Shown here: piece by piece, positions 1-8,242 of the stretch
Numbering within the stretch: position 1 is the stretch's first letter
Layout: the number at the start of each line of letters is the position of its first letter
Assembly: GCF_002931055.1 (NCBI RefSeq)
Contig: NZ_PSXX01000001.1
Coordinates: 434,001 to 498,000, forward strand
Length of the DNA stretch: 64,000 nt
Source of the DNA: Pseudoclavibacter sp. AY1H1
Lineage (GTDB): Bacteria; Actinomycetota; Actinomycetes; Actinomycetales; Microbacteriaceae
Direction of reading: 5' to 3'
Made by a program: the position numbers and the translations under genes
Notes under the pieces: generated by a model
Told to the model about the DNA's origin: nothing
Seen by the model: the letters and a program-made list of their open reading frames with translations, nothing else
The model's database searches: none

Positions 1-673
1 CGAGTCCGTGCGCCGTCATCGCTTCCTCGTACGCTTCCGCCCGGCTGCGGCCGGCGGCGGCAAGCCCTCCGAGATGCGCGATGTCGCGGTGGCCGAGGGA
101 GGTCAGGTGCTCGACCAGGAGGGCGAGGCCCTTGCGGTCGTCGGTACGCACGCAGCCCGCGTTCGGCAGCCCTTCGGCAAGGCCGGATGCCACGACGACG
201 GGACGATCCTCCGCGAGAGCACCGAGCGAGGCGGCATCAGGAAGGGAGCCGGCGATGAGGACGCTCCTCGGCCGCAGATCGCTGAGCGTCGCGATCGTGC
301 CCTCGTCGAGCTGGCGCACGGTCCCAGACTCGGGCAGCACGGCGGTTGTCATCAGCCCGCGCCGACCCGCCCGGTCGAACTCCAGGCTCGCCGCGTCGAT
401 GATCTCCGCGAACACGGGGTTGATCGGGTCTGCCACGAGAATCCCGATGAAGTCGCTCATGTTGGTCGCCAGCGACCTGGCCAGCAGATTCGGTCGGAAC
501 CCCAGCTCGTCGGCGGCTGCGAGCACACGGCTCTTCCGCGCCTCGCTGACCTTCTCCGGATCGCTGTACACGAGCGAGACGAGCGACTTGGACACGCCGG
601 CAACCGCCGCCACGTCGCGAATCGTAGGACGCTTTGCGGGATTTGGGACAGCACGACGCTGTTGCTCTGACAA
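1..673 (-). CDS. LacI-family transcriptional regulator (3' end cut by window edge)
   Basis: DNA-binding repressor or activator that senses a sugar-type ligand. Translation of the minus strand from a TTG at 673 gives an N-terminal helix-turn-helix of LacI type (TIRDVAAVAGVSKSLVSLVY, about residues 16-35), the hinge motif RPNLLARSLA, then a periplasmic-binding-protein-like ligand domain (IGILVADPINPVFAEII). The TTG start is chosen because AGGAG lies 5 bases upstream and the HTH begins at the usual distance from it. The C-terminal third lies beyond base 1. Its target is not visible; the sugar ABC transporter at 2.6-7.5 kb is a possible but unproven target. Family assignment is certain, ligand unknown. 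Confidence 0.9.
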   Translation of the reverse strand, partial: MSEQQRRAVPNPAKRPTIRDVAAVAGVSKSLVSLVYSDPEKVSEARKSRVLAAADELGFRPNLLARSLATNMSDFIGILVADPINPVFAEIIDAASLEFDRAGRRGLMTTAVLPESGTVRQLDEGTIATLSDLRPRSVLIAGSLPDAASLGALAEDRPVVVASGLAEGLPNAGCVRTDDRKGLALLVEHLTSLGHRDIAHLGGLAAAGRSRAEAYEEAMTAHGL

Positions 674-775
674 GAGGTCTCCTGGGGGAAACTCTGGGAG
701 AAGGGCTCCGGGGGAGGGAGCTTCGGAGTGCTAACACTACGCGGAAAGTGCGGCACCGGACGGCAGCACCGCCGG

Positions 776-781
776 TAGAAT
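776..781 (+). promoter_or_regulatory. -10 box TAGAAT, leaderless promoter of the NIF3 gene
   Basis: TAGAAT ends 6 bases before the ATG at 788, so transcription is predicted to begin at the start codon. No Shine-Dalgarno is present (upstream sequence is CGCCCC), which fits a leaderless mRNA. No good -35 box is seen. Confidence 0.55.
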
Positions 782-787
782 CGCCCC

Positions 788-1612
788 ATGGTGACCCGAC
801 TGCGCGACGTGCTCATTTTCGGAGAGCGGAACTGGCCCTCGTCAGGAGCGGAGTCCTGGGACTCGGTCGGTCTCGTCTCCGGCGCGCTCGACGCTGAGGT
901 GGGCCGCATCCTCCTCGCAGTCGATGCCGCCCAGCTGACCGTGAGTGAAGCCGTCGACACATCCGCCGACCTCCTGCTCGTGCATCATCCGCTGCTTCTG
1001 CGAGGCGTCACGACCGTGGCGGAGTCGAGCGCGAAGGGCTCGCTCCTCGCGCAGCTCATCCGCGCGGACTGCGCGCTTCTCGCAGCGCACACGAACGCCG
1101 ACGTCGTGGAGACCGGCACGTCGGCGGCACTCGCCGCTGCGCTCCGGCTCGAGCAGGTCACGCCGATCGTGCCGTCCGCAGACAACCTCGACCGCGGCCT
1201 CGGACGCGTCGGCGTCCTCCCGCAGCCCATGACGCTCGGGGCGCTCGCACGGGCTCTCGCGGGCATACTGCCGGCAACCGCGACGGGGATCCGAGCAGCG
1301 GGCTCCTTCGACCGCCTCGTCGAGACCGTCGCGCTGTGCGGCGGAGCCGGCGACTCGCTGCTCGAGGACCCGAAGGTCGTCGGGGCCGACGTCTACATCA
1401 CGAGCGATCTTCGCCACCACCCGGCCTCGGAGTCGCTCGAGCAGACACTCGCACGCGGTCGGGGGCCCGCACTCATCGACACCTCGCACTGGGCGAGCGA
1501 GTGGCTGTGGCTCGACCATGCTGCTCGTGAGCTGCGCGCGGAATTCCCGCAACTCGACGTCGAGGTGTCCGAGCTCCGCACCGACCCGTGGGAGTTCGCC
1601 ATTCCCCAGTAG
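788..1612 (+). CDS. NIF3-like dinuclear metal centre protein
   Basis: 274 aa, the usual length for the NIF3/YbgI (GTP cyclohydrolase I type 2 homologue) family, a toroidal hexamer with two metals per subunit; its cellular role is not settled. The metal ligands are visible: VHHPLL near residue 60 (two His), AHTNADV near residue 100 (His and Asp), and a C-terminal DTSHWASE supplying His and Glu. It stands upstream of the coiled-coil zinc-ribbon-like gene, a pairing seen in many actinobacteria. The ATG at 788 is preferred because a -10 box sits 6 bases ahead. Confidence 0.9.
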   Translation: MVTRLRDVLIFGERNWPSSGAESWDSVGLVSGALDAEVGRILLAVDAAQLTVSEAVDTSADLLLVHHPLLLRGVTTVAESSAKGSLLAQLIRADCALLAAHTNADVVETGTSAALAAALRLEQVTPIVPSADNLDRGLGRVGVLPQPMTLGALARALAGILPATATGIRAAGSFDRLVETVALCGGAGDSLLEDPKVVGADVYITSDLRHHPASESLEQTLARGRGPALIDTSHWASEWLWLDHAARELRAEFPQLDVEVSELRTDPWEFAIPQ

Positions 1613-1678
1613 TGCGCGGCGGGCCACGTGCGCGCCCTGCGCGGGCGGCACACGACTTCACGACAGAATGAGGGAACT

Positions 1679-1717
1679 ATGAACGACAACCAAGACATGA
1701 ACCGGGGCCAGGCATGA
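1679..1717 (+). CDS. possible 12-residue leader peptide
   Basis: ATG at 1679 follows a GAGGG-type ribosome site and reads MNDNQDMNRGQA before a TGA that overlaps the ATG of the next gene (ATGA at 1714-1717). The arrangement suggests translational coupling: ribosomes finishing the leader restart on the downstream gene, which has no convincing ribosome site of its own. It may alternatively be a chance reading frame in the 5' UTR. Confidence 0.35.
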   Translation: MNDNQDMNRGQA

Positions 1718-2448
1718 AGGCCAGCGAAGCAGACCAGCGCCGTCTGCTCGACCTGGCCGAGGTCGACACCAAGCGCCGCCGTGTGCAGCACGTCGCGAAG
1801 AACCTGCCAGAGCAGCACCACCTGAACGCCCTCGACGAGGAACGGACGAAGCACCGCGCTGAGGTCGTGCAGCTGCTCGGGCAGCTCGAGGACTCGCGCA
1901 GCGAACTCAAGAAGATCGAGTCGGATGTGGAGACTGTCGAGGCGCGTCTGAAGCGCGACAACGACCGGCTGCAGGGTGCGTCGAGCCGGAAGGACATCGA
2001 GGCGCTGCAGCGCGAGATCGAGGTGCTCCAGCGGCGCCGCACGATCCTCGAGGACGGCGAGCTCGTGGTCATGCAGCGCGTGGAGGAGCAGACCGCGGCG
2101 CACGAGGGCGCGCTCGAATCGCAGCGAAGCGTCGAAGACCGCGCGCGGGAGCTCACGGTGCTGCGCGACGCCGCTCGCGACAACCTCAAGGGCGAGTACC
2201 GTGTCCTCTCCGAGCAGCGGGCGAGCGTCCTCGCGAGCCTGCCGGCTGACCTCGTCGCGCTGTACGAGAAGCAGCGTGAGCGCTACGGCGTCGGCGCGGC
2301 CGAGCTCATCGGCAACATCACGACCGGAACCAACGTGGCTCTCGACCGGCCCGAGCTCGAGAAGATCCGCCGCGCCGCGCCGGATGACGTCGTGATCTGC
2401 CCGGACTCTGGCGCCGTCCTGGTCCGCACGGAGAAGTCCGCGCTCTGA
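1714..2448 (+). CDS. CT398/DUF164-type coiled-coil protein with degenerate zinc ribbon
   Basis: 244 aa. Residues about 10-180 form a long charged coiled coil rich in Glu, Arg, Leu and Gln. The C-terminus aligns with the C4 zinc-ribbon domain of the family, but only one Cys remains in the motif (CPDSGAVLVR, where relatives carry a CxxCG signature), and the upstream Cys pair is missing too. Metal binding is therefore unlikely here. Family members are thought to act in assembly of large complexes; the exact role is unknown. The start overlaps the stop of a putative leader peptide. Recognition of the family is good, function is not known. Confidence 0.8.
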   Translation: MKASEADQRRLLDLAEVDTKRRRVQHVAKNLPEQHHLNALDEERTKHRAEVVQLLGQLEDSRSELKKIESDVETVEARLKRDNDRLQGASSRKDIEALQREIEVLQRRRTILEDGELVVMQRVEEQTAAHEGALESQRSVEDRARELTVLRDAARDNLKGEYRVLSEQRASVLASLPADLVALYEKQRERYGVGAAELIGNITTGTNVALDRPELEKIRRAAPDDVVICPDSGAVLVRTEKSAL

Positions 2449-2561
2449 TCTGAGAAAGTCGAGCGCCCGCCGCTGAGTTCTGACATACTCAGTGGCGGAG
2501 CGCCGACGGCGTCGCTTGAAGTGAAACGCATCGTTGCTCCTCAACTATTACTACGGATCGT

Positions 2562-2579
2562 CCGGCACGTACCTGCCGG
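2562..2579. promoter_or_regulatory. short perfect inverted repeat upstream of the ABC ATPase
   Basis: CCGGCA-N6-TGCCGG lies 18 bases before the ATG at 2598. It could be an operator half-site pair or an mRNA hairpin close to the ribosome site GAGGGAG. A second weaker repeat (CCGCTGAGT...ACTCAGTGG, one mismatch) lies near 2480-2507. No regulator can be assigned. Confidence 0.35.
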
Positions 2580-2597
2580 TAATGAGGGAGTACTCCT

Positions 2598-3746
2598 ATG
2601 GCAACTGTGACCTTTGAAAGCGCATCGCGCGTCTACACCGAGGGCGCTCGTCCCGCGGTCGACAGCCTGGATCTCGAGATCGACGACGGAGAGTTCCTCG
2701 TCCTCGTCGGACCATCCGGCTGCGGCAAGTCGACATCGCTGCGCATGCTGGCAGGGCTCGAAGAGGTGAATCACGGCCGCATCCTGATCGGCGACCGCGA
2801 CGTCACGCACCTCCCGCCCAAGGACCGCGATATCGCCATGGTGTTCCAGAGCTACGCGCTCTACCCGCACATGACGGTCGGCGAGAACATGGGCTTCGCG
2901 CTCAAGATCGCTGGCATCAACAAGGAAGAGCGCGCCAAGCGTGTCCTCGAGGCCGCCAAGATCCTCGACCTCGAGCCGTACCTCGACCGCAAGCCGAAGG
3001 CGCTCTCCGGTGGTCAGCGTCAGCGTGTCGCCATGGGTCGCGCCATCGTGCGCAGCCCCCAGGTCTTCCTCATGGATGAGCCGCTCTCCAACCTCGACGC
3101 GAAGCTCCGTGTGCAGACGCGTACGCAGATCGCGAGCCTCACCCGCCGCCTCGGCGTCACAACGGTCTACGTCACGCACGACCAGACCGAGGCCCTCACG
3201 ATGGGTGACCGCATCGCGGTCCTCAAGGACGGGGTCCTCCAGCAGGTCGGAACGCCGCGCGAGCTCTACGCGAAGCCGAAGAACGTCTTCGTCGCCGGCT
3301 TCATCGGCAGCCCGTCGATGAACATCTTCGGTGCCGACCTCACCTCAGAGGGCGTGCGCTTCGGAACCGACGTCATCCCGCTCGAGCGCGCCACGCTGGC
3401 AAAGCTCAAGTCCGGTACCGCCACGGTCGGAGTCCGCCCCGACGACATCATCATCTCGCGCGAGGAGAAGCCGGGCCTCAAGGTCGAGGTCGACCTCGTC
3501 GAGGAGCTGGGCGCTGAGGGCTACCTCTACGGCCACTCGATCATCGACGGAACGCGCACAGACATCGTCGCTCGCGTCGACGGCCGCAGCCACCCTGAGG
3601 TGGGCGAGACGATCTACGTCACCACGGACAACGACCACATCCACATCTTCGACCCGGAGACCGAGCAGCGCATCAGCGGTGCGCTCACGGAGGCCATCCG
3701 CCTGCAGGAGGCGAACGACGCTCTCGCGAGCGGAGCCGCCAACTAG
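2598..3746 (+). CDS. ugpC: carbohydrate ABC transporter ATP-binding protein (UgpC/MsmK/MalK type)
   Basis: Energises uptake of a sugar or glycerol-phosphate-like substrate at the cytoplasmic membrane. 382 aa with all ABC motifs: Walker A GPSGCGKST (38-46), Q-loop Gln84, signature LSGGQ (136-140), Walker B VFLMDEP (156-162) and H-loop His194, followed by the C-terminal OB-like domain of MalK/UgpC proteins (residues about 240-360). A GAGGGAG ribosome site precedes the ATG. It converges on the permease operon at 3947-7464, and in actinobacteria one such ATPase often serves several sugar importers. Substrate cannot be read from sequence. Confidence 0.93.
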   Translation: MATVTFESASRVYTEGARPAVDSLDLEIDDGEFLVLVGPSGCGKSTSLRMLAGLEEVNHGRILIGDRDVTHLPPKDRDIAMVFQSYALYPHMTVGENMGFALKIAGINKEERAKRVLEAAKILDLEPYLDRKPKALSGGQRQRVAMGRAIVRSPQVFLMDEPLSNLDAKLRVQTRTQIASLTRRLGVTTVYVTHDQTEALTMGDRIAVLKDGVLQQVGTPRELYAKPKNVFVAGFIGSPSMNIFGADLTSEGVRFGTDVIPLERATLAKLKSGTATVGVRPDDIIISREEKPGLKVEVDLVEELGAEGYLYGHSIIDGTRTDIVARVDGRSHPEVGETIYVTTDNDHIHIFDPETEQRISGALTEAIRLQEANDALASGAAN

Positions 3747-3765
3747 CACGCTTCTCCAGAGCGGC

Positions 3766-3804
3766 GAACGCCCTCCCCAGATCACAGATCTGGGGAGGGC
3801 GTTC
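3766..3804 (+). terminator. strong hairpin terminator after ugpC
   Basis: Perfect 18-bp stem (3766-3783 with 3787-3804) around a 3-base loop, 20 bases after the stop. No long T tract, as is common in high-GC actinobacteria. Confidence 0.85.
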
Positions 3805-3877
3805 TGCTGTGCGACCGAGGAGATGCGTCGGTATGGGAGAGCGAGGGAGCGGGCACCACGAACTGCTGCGTCAGCGC

Positions 3878-3915
3878 ACGACTGAGGGGGAGCCGGCTGG
3901 CTCCCCCTCAGTCGT
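3878..3915 (-). terminator. hairpin terminator of the sugar permease operon
   Basis: Perfect 17-bp stem (3878-3894 with 3899-3915) and loop GGCT, 31 bases past the stop of the minus-strand permease. With the preceding hairpin it insulates the convergent transcription units. Confidence 0.8.
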
Positions 3916-3946
3916 GTGATGCGAGCGCCCGAGGGCGCCGACGGGA

Positions 3947-4909
3947 TTAGCCCTTCGTGGATCCTGCCAGCAGGCCGCGGACGAAGTAGCGCTGCAGCGA
4001 GAAGAACACGATGAGGGGCACGAGGATGGAGAGGAACGCACCAGCCGTGAGGAGCGGCCATTCCTGACCACGCGAACCCGTGATCTCGGCGAGCAGCTTC
4101 GTCATGGGGGCCACCGCACCGTCCGCGAAGACGAGCGCGACCAGCAGATCGTTCCAGACCCAGAGGAACTGGAAGATGCCGAACGAGGCCACGGCGGGCA
4201 GCGTCAGCGGCACGATGATGCGGAAGAAGATCTGGCCGTGGCTCGCACCGTCGACGCGAGCTGCCTCGATGACCTCACGCGGGATCTCCGAGATGAAGTT
4301 GTGCAGCAGGAAGATGGCGAGCGGCATGGCGAAGATCGAGTGAGCGATCCACACCTGTGCGAAGCCAGCATCTGCTCCGAACGCGGCGATCACGGGGACA
4401 CCGAAGATCTCACCGCGGGCGAAGAGCTGCAGCAGCGGCACGAGTGCCATCTGGATCGGCACGACCTGGAGGGCGAAGACGAGGATGAACAGCCAGTTCT
4501 TGCCTTTGAAGTCCATCCACGCGAACGCGTACGCGGCGAGCAGCGCGATCGCGAGCGGGATGACCGTCGCGGGGAGCGCGATGACGATGGAGTTCAGGAA
4601 CGCCTGCGCCATCGTGAGCTGCGTATTGCCGGAGGCGAGCACTTCGACATAGTTGTCGAAGGTCAGGCCCCAGTTCTGGAAGATCGTCCACCAGCCGGTG
4701 CTGACGACCTCCGCCTTGGGTCGGAACGAGGAGACGAAGAGCCCGAAGGTCGGGATGGTCCACACCACGGCGATCGTGATCGCAGCGATGGTGGCCCAGC
4801 GGCTGGTGAGGTTCTTCTTCACCTTGCCGCTTGTGCTCTTCTCGCCTCGTGCGAGCTGTTCCGCCGTCTTCGTGTCGACGGGCAGTTCGACTGGAACGAT
4901 GGCGCTCAT
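3947..4909 (-). CDS. sugar ABC transporter permease, MalG type
   Basis: 320-aa inner-membrane permease with about six hydrophobic helices and the EAA loop that contacts the ATPase (EAARVDGASHGQIFFRIIVP). Start chosen at the ATG at 4909, which overlaps the stop of the upstream permease by ATGA, implying coupled translation; longer upstream extensions lack membrane-protein composition. Together with the MalF-type permease and lipoprotein it forms an importer for an unidentified carbohydrate. Ends in GLLAGSTKG, typical of MalG-like C-termini. Confidence 0.93.
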   Translation of the reverse strand: MSAIVPVELPVDTKTAEQLARGEKSTSGKVKKNLTSRWATIAAITIAVVWTIPTFGLFVSSFRPKAEVVSTGWWTIFQNWGLTFDNYVEVLASGNTQLTMAQAFLNSIVIALPATVIPLAIALLAAYAFAWMDFKGKNWLFILVFALQVVPIQMALVPLLQLFARGEIFGVPVIAAFGADAGFAQVWIAHSIFAMPLAIFLLHNFISEIPREVIEAARVDGASHGQIFFRIIVPLTLPAVASFGIFQFLWVWNDLLVALVFADGAVAPMTKLLAEITGSRGQEWPLLTAGAFLSILVPLIVFFSLQRYFVRGLLAGSTKG

Positions 4910-6036
4910 CGGATCTCCCTCTGCTTCTTCATCTGGTTCGCGTTGTAGATGATGATCGGCAGCACGAGGATGAACAGCACGACCGCGAAGGCGGCCGATC
5001 GTCCGGTCTCGAAGGTCTTGAACTGCGTGTACATCTCGTTCGCGATGACGCTCGTGTCGTTCGCGCCCGCGGTCATCGTGCGAACGATGTCGAAGACCTT
5101 GAGCGAGGCGATGGAGATCGTCGTGACGACGACGACGAGCGAGGAACGGATGCCGGGGACCGTGACGTTGATGAATCGCTGCCACGGGTTGGCACCGTCG
5201 AGGGACGCGGCTTCGATCTGGTCCATCGGAACGCCCTTGATGGCGGCCGAGAGCACGACCATGGCGAAACCGGTCTGCACCCAGATGAGCACGATGATGA
5301 GGAAGAACGTGTTCAGTGGCGACTCGGCGAGGAAGTCGTATGGCTGCCCGCCGAACCAGACGATGATCTGGTTGAGGAGGCCGATCTGGTCCTGATCGGC
5401 TGGTCGTGCCGTGTACATGAACCGGAAGATGATGGACGCGCCCACGAACGAGATCGCCATGGGCATGAAGACGAGCGCCTTCAGGAACTTCTCACCACGC
5501 GACTTGTCGATGAACACGGCGTAGGCGAGGCCCGCGACTGTCGACAGGATCGGCGTCACGACGACCCAGATGATCGTGTTGAGGACGGTCCGGATTCCGC
5601 TTGGCTGCGTGAAGATCCAGATGAAGTTCTCGAGGCCGACGAAGTCGCCGGACTTGTTCGTGAACGCCTGGCCGGTGGTCTGGATGCTCGGGACGATGAG
5701 TCCGATGATCACCAGGATCAGCGCAGGTGCGAGGAAGCCGATGAGGCCGATCAGGTAGCCGGCGCCTTCACGCGACCGCTGGTCGAACCAGAAGAGCAGC
5801 GCACCGAGCAGGATGGCGACGATTGCCGCCCAGGTGTAGGTGCCGAGGATGAACACGAGTGCGACTGGGACTGCGATGCAGACGACGAGCCGCAGGATCG
5901 TGTATTTCTTGCCGGGTCGAGGGGCGAGCTCGACGAAGTAGACGATGAGCGCAACCACCGCGAGGAACGCGATGATGACGATCGGGACTTGCAGGAGTGG
6001 CGGCAGTTGGGCCAGCCACGTGAAGAAACTTGCCAT
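4906..6036 (-). CDS. sugar ABC transporter permease, MalF type
   Basis: 376-aa integral membrane permease. It has two or three extra N-terminal hydrophobic segments (residues about 15-90) before the standard six-helix domain, and the EAA loop EAASLDGANPWQRFINVTVP near residue 275. A loop between helices (about 205-235) faces outward and probably contacts the binding protein. Second gene of the operon: the binding protein lies upstream across a hairpin, and the MalG-type gene overlaps its stop. Substrate unknown. Confidence 0.93.
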   Translation of the reverse strand: MASFFTWLAQLPPLLQVPIVIIAFLAVVALIVYFVELAPRPGKKYTILRLVVCIAVPVALVFILGTYTWAAIVAILLGALLFWFDQRSREGAGYLIGLIGFLAPALILVIIGLIVPSIQTTGQAFTNKSGDFVGLENFIWIFTQPSGIRTVLNTIIWVVVTPILSTVAGLAYAVFIDKSRGEKFLKALVFMPMAISFVGASIIFRFMYTARPADQDQIGLLNQIIVWFGGQPYDFLAESPLNTFFLIIVLIWVQTGFAMVVLSAAIKGVPMDQIEAASLDGANPWQRFINVTVPGIRSSLVVVVTTISIASLKVFDIVRTMTAGANDTSVIANEMYTQFKTFETGRSAAFAVVLFILVLPIIIYNANQMKKQREIR

Positions 6037-6103
6037 TGTGACCTTCCAGGGTGGCAGACAAGCACGTGCGCGGGGGACGTCGTCGTCCGTGCGGTGGAAT
6101 GCG

Positions 6104-6138
6104 TGTGGAGCACCCGGCGCGACGCCGAGTGCTCCACA
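6104..6138 (-). promoter_or_regulatory. intercistronic hairpin between binding protein and permeases
   Basis: Stem of 10 bp (6104-6113 with 6129-6138), one mismatch, then an inner 5-bp stem CGGCG-CGA-CGCCG. It sits right after the binding-protein stop and before the permease start. In known mal-type operons such structures stabilise the upstream mRNA or partly terminate, giving excess binding protein; this role is inferred. Confidence 0.6.
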
Positions 6139-6147
6139 ACACGGTGC

Positions 6148-7464
6148 TTAGCTGGAGGGCCAGCCTGATTCGATCTGGGTGGTCACGGTGTTGACGTCCG
6201 TGCCGTTGATCCAGTCGATGATGCCCTTCCAGAACGTTCCTGCTCCCACTGCCGAGGGCATGAGGTCAGATCCGTCGAAGCGGAAGGTCGTCGCCGGGTC
6301 CTGGAGGATCGCGATGGACTCCTGCAGGATGGGGCTGGACGCGCTTGCCGGGTCGAGACCCGTGTTCGCGCTGATCACGCCTCCGAGGGAGACGCGGCTG
6401 TTCGCCCACTCAGGGCTGGAGAGGTACTCCTGGACCTTGACCGTGTCCTCGTCCGCGTTGAACGATCCCACGATCTCGCCGCCGCCCGTGACGGCGAGTT
6501 CCTTGCCCTCGACGGGCGGGGTCATGAAGGCCCAGACGTCGCCGTCCTCACCGACCGTGCCGCCCGCTTCGGTGATGAAGCCGTCGTAGAAGGAAGCCTG
6601 GTGGTGCAGCGCGCACGTGCCGTCGACGAGCTTCGCGGCTGGGTCGCCGAATGCGGTCGAGTTGATGGAGCGCACGTCGCCGAAGCCTGCGTTGACGTAG
6701 TCGGGGTTCGTGAGGATCTTGCCTGCTTCATCGAACGCGGCCTGGATGCGCGGGTCGGTGAAGGGAATCTCGTTCGCGACCCACTGGTCGTAGACCTCTG
6801 GTCCCTGCTGGCGGATGACCAGGTCTTCGATCCAGTCGGTGCCCGGCCAGCCGGTTGCGGCGTCTGAGCCGAAGCCGGCGCACCAGGGCGCGGTTCCGGT
6901 CTTGGCCTGGATCTCGCCGGTGAGCGTGATGAGCTCTTCCCACGTCTTCGGTACTTCGTATCCGTTGTCCTTGAAGAACTTCGGCGAGTACCAGACGAAG
7001 CCCTTGAGGTTCGCCATGAGTGGCGCCCCGTAGACCGTGCCGTCGTACGAGGAGTACGTCTTCCAGTCTTCCGACCAGTACTGCTCGAGGTTGCTGACGA
7101 CGCCTTCCGGTGCCTCCGTGAGCAGGCCGCCACTGGCGAGGTCGCCCATGAGGCCGGGCTGCGGGAAGATTGCGATGTCCGGCGGGGTACCGCCCTGGGC
7201 TCGAACGGAGATCTGCGTCTCGAACTCCTTGGAGCCTTCGTAGACGATCTCGATGCCGTTCTCTTCCGCCCAGCCGGCCCACGATTCCTCGAGGAGCTCG
7301 GCTTCGGCGTCGACGATCGTGCCGTAGATCGTGACCTTGTTGTCGCTTGGGCCGCCCGTGCTGTCCTGCACGCCGGGGCCACCGGAACAGGCGGTCAGGG
7401 CGAGACCGGCGACTGCGAGTGCGGCAACCGATGTTGCGGCACGTCGCTTCGTGGATGTTGTCAT
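6148..7464 (-). CDS. sugar ABC transporter substrate-binding lipoprotein
   Basis: 438-aa extracellular solute-binding protein, family 1. N-terminal lipoprotein signal: MTTSTKRRAA, hydrophobic core, lipobox LTAC with the lipidated Cys at residue 26. Mature part carries the two-lobed fold typical of maltose-type binding proteins (KEFETQISVRAQGGTPPDIA). The ATG at 7464 is preferred to upstream in-frame starts because it gives a proper signal peptide and AGGAGGAGTT stands just before it. First gene of the operon; separated from the permeases by a hairpin, which may raise its relative dose. Confidence 0.95.
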   Translation of the reverse strand: MTTSTKRRAATSVAALAVAGLALTACSGGPGVQDSTGGPSDNKVTIYGTIVDAEAELLEESWAGWAEENGIEIVYEGSKEFETQISVRAQGGTPPDIAIFPQPGLMGDLASGGLLTEAPEGVVSNLEQYWSEDWKTYSSYDGTVYGAPLMANLKGFVWYSPKFFKDNGYEVPKTWEELITLTGEIQAKTGTAPWCAGFGSDAATGWPGTDWIEDLVIRQQGPEVYDQWVANEIPFTDPRIQAAFDEAGKILTNPDYVNAGFGDVRSINSTAFGDPAAKLVDGTCALHHQASFYDGFITEAGGTVGEDGDVWAFMTPPVEGKELAVTGGGEIVGSFNADEDTVKVQEYLSSPEWANSRVSLGGVISANTGLDPASASSPILQESIAILQDPATTFRFDGSDLMPSAVGAGTFWKGIIDWINGTDVNTVTTQIESGWPSS

Positions 7465-7780
7465 TGAACTCCTCCTTAAGTCCTTGACTGCGAGCGAACC
7501 GCCGTTCCGGGCAGTCATTGCCCAGATTTGCTGCAAGAGCTCGTCGGTTCGGCCACGGCATTCCTGAGAGCTGCGTGTGGAAATGCCGTGCGCTTTTGGA
7601 GCGTACACGAACTCCTCAGTTGATCCACGCCGTTCACTAAGTCGTTATGAAGGGATGTCCAGCTGCGGTGAATATGGCACGTTCCTCGCTCTGACCCCTG
7701 CTCATGGAAGCATCATTCGCTCACGCTGGGTCAGGTTGTCTGGACAATTTCCGGAGCGTTCTCCAGGCACTACGATGGTG
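7465..7780. other. intergenic region between the sugar-binding protein and rnpB
   Basis: 316 bases with no credible gene. It must hold the minus-strand promoter of the sugar operon. A 9-bp perfect inverted repeat, CACGGCATT (7554-7562) and AATGCCGTG (7582-7590), 19 bases apart, lies about 90 bases upstream of the binding-protein ATG and could be an operator or a leader hairpin. No clear LacI-type palindrome with central CG was found. Confidence 0.5.
7771..7776 (+). promoter_or_regulatory. -10 box TACGAT of rnpB
   Basis: TACGAT ends 5 bases before the first base of the predicted P1 helix (7782), the spacing expected for the RNase P RNA start. The -35 region is weak. Confidence 0.55.
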
Positions 7781-7781
7781 C

Positions 7782-8154
7782 GTGAGCAGGTCGACCAGGC
7801 GGTCGCGTCATGGGAAGCCATGCCGAGGAACGTCCGGGCTCCGCAGAGCAGGACGGTGGGTAACGCCCACCCGGGGAAACCCGCGAGACAGTGCCACAGA
7901 AAGCAGACCGCCCCGCCGCGTCCTTCGGGATGCAGGGGTAAGGGTGAAAGGGTGGGGTAAGAGCCCACCGGGCGTCTGGTGACAGGCGCCGCAAGGTAAA
8001 CCTCGTCCGGAGCAAGGCCATACAGGGGATGACGACGCTGCTCGCTGAGTCCCCGGGTAGGCCGCTAGATGCACGCGGCAACGTGTGCGCGAGAGAGATG
8101 GCCGCCCCCGATTCACATCGGGACAGAACCCGGCGTATCGGTCGGCCTGCTCAC
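7782..8154 (+). ncRNA. rnpB: RNase P RNA (bacterial class A)
   Basis: Catalytic RNA that trims the 5' leader of tRNA precursors with the RnpA protein. Conserved core blocks appear in order: GAGGAACGTCCGGGCTCC (about 7832), GACGGTGGGTAACGCCCACC, AACCCGCGAGACAGTGCCAC with ACAGAAA (P4/J regions), GGTAAGGGTGAAAGGGTG, GTAAGAGCCCACCGG, and GGTAAAC...CGGAGCAAGGCC. The ends are set by the P1 helix: GTGAGCAGGTCGAC at 7782-7795 pairs with GTCGGCCTGCTCAC at 8141-8154 with one G-U pair. Length of 373 nt is normal. Any apparent reading frames across it are chance. Confidence 0.96.
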
Positions 8155-8169
8155 TCTCTTGGTCGCGGT

Positions 8170-8204
8170 GCCGGGCTCGAAGCTGTTCTGGCTTGCGGCC
8201 CGGC
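8170..8204 (+). terminator. candidate terminator of rnpB
   Basis: GCCGGGC (8170-8176) pairs with GCCCGGC (8198-8204); an inner AAGC/GCTT stem closes a 7-base loop. It lies 15 bases after the end of the RNase P RNA and before the convergent ppgK stop. Confidence 0.45.
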
Positions 8205-8242
8205 CTCCGCCGTTCGATTCAGCGCGTGTCGAGGGTCGGGGA

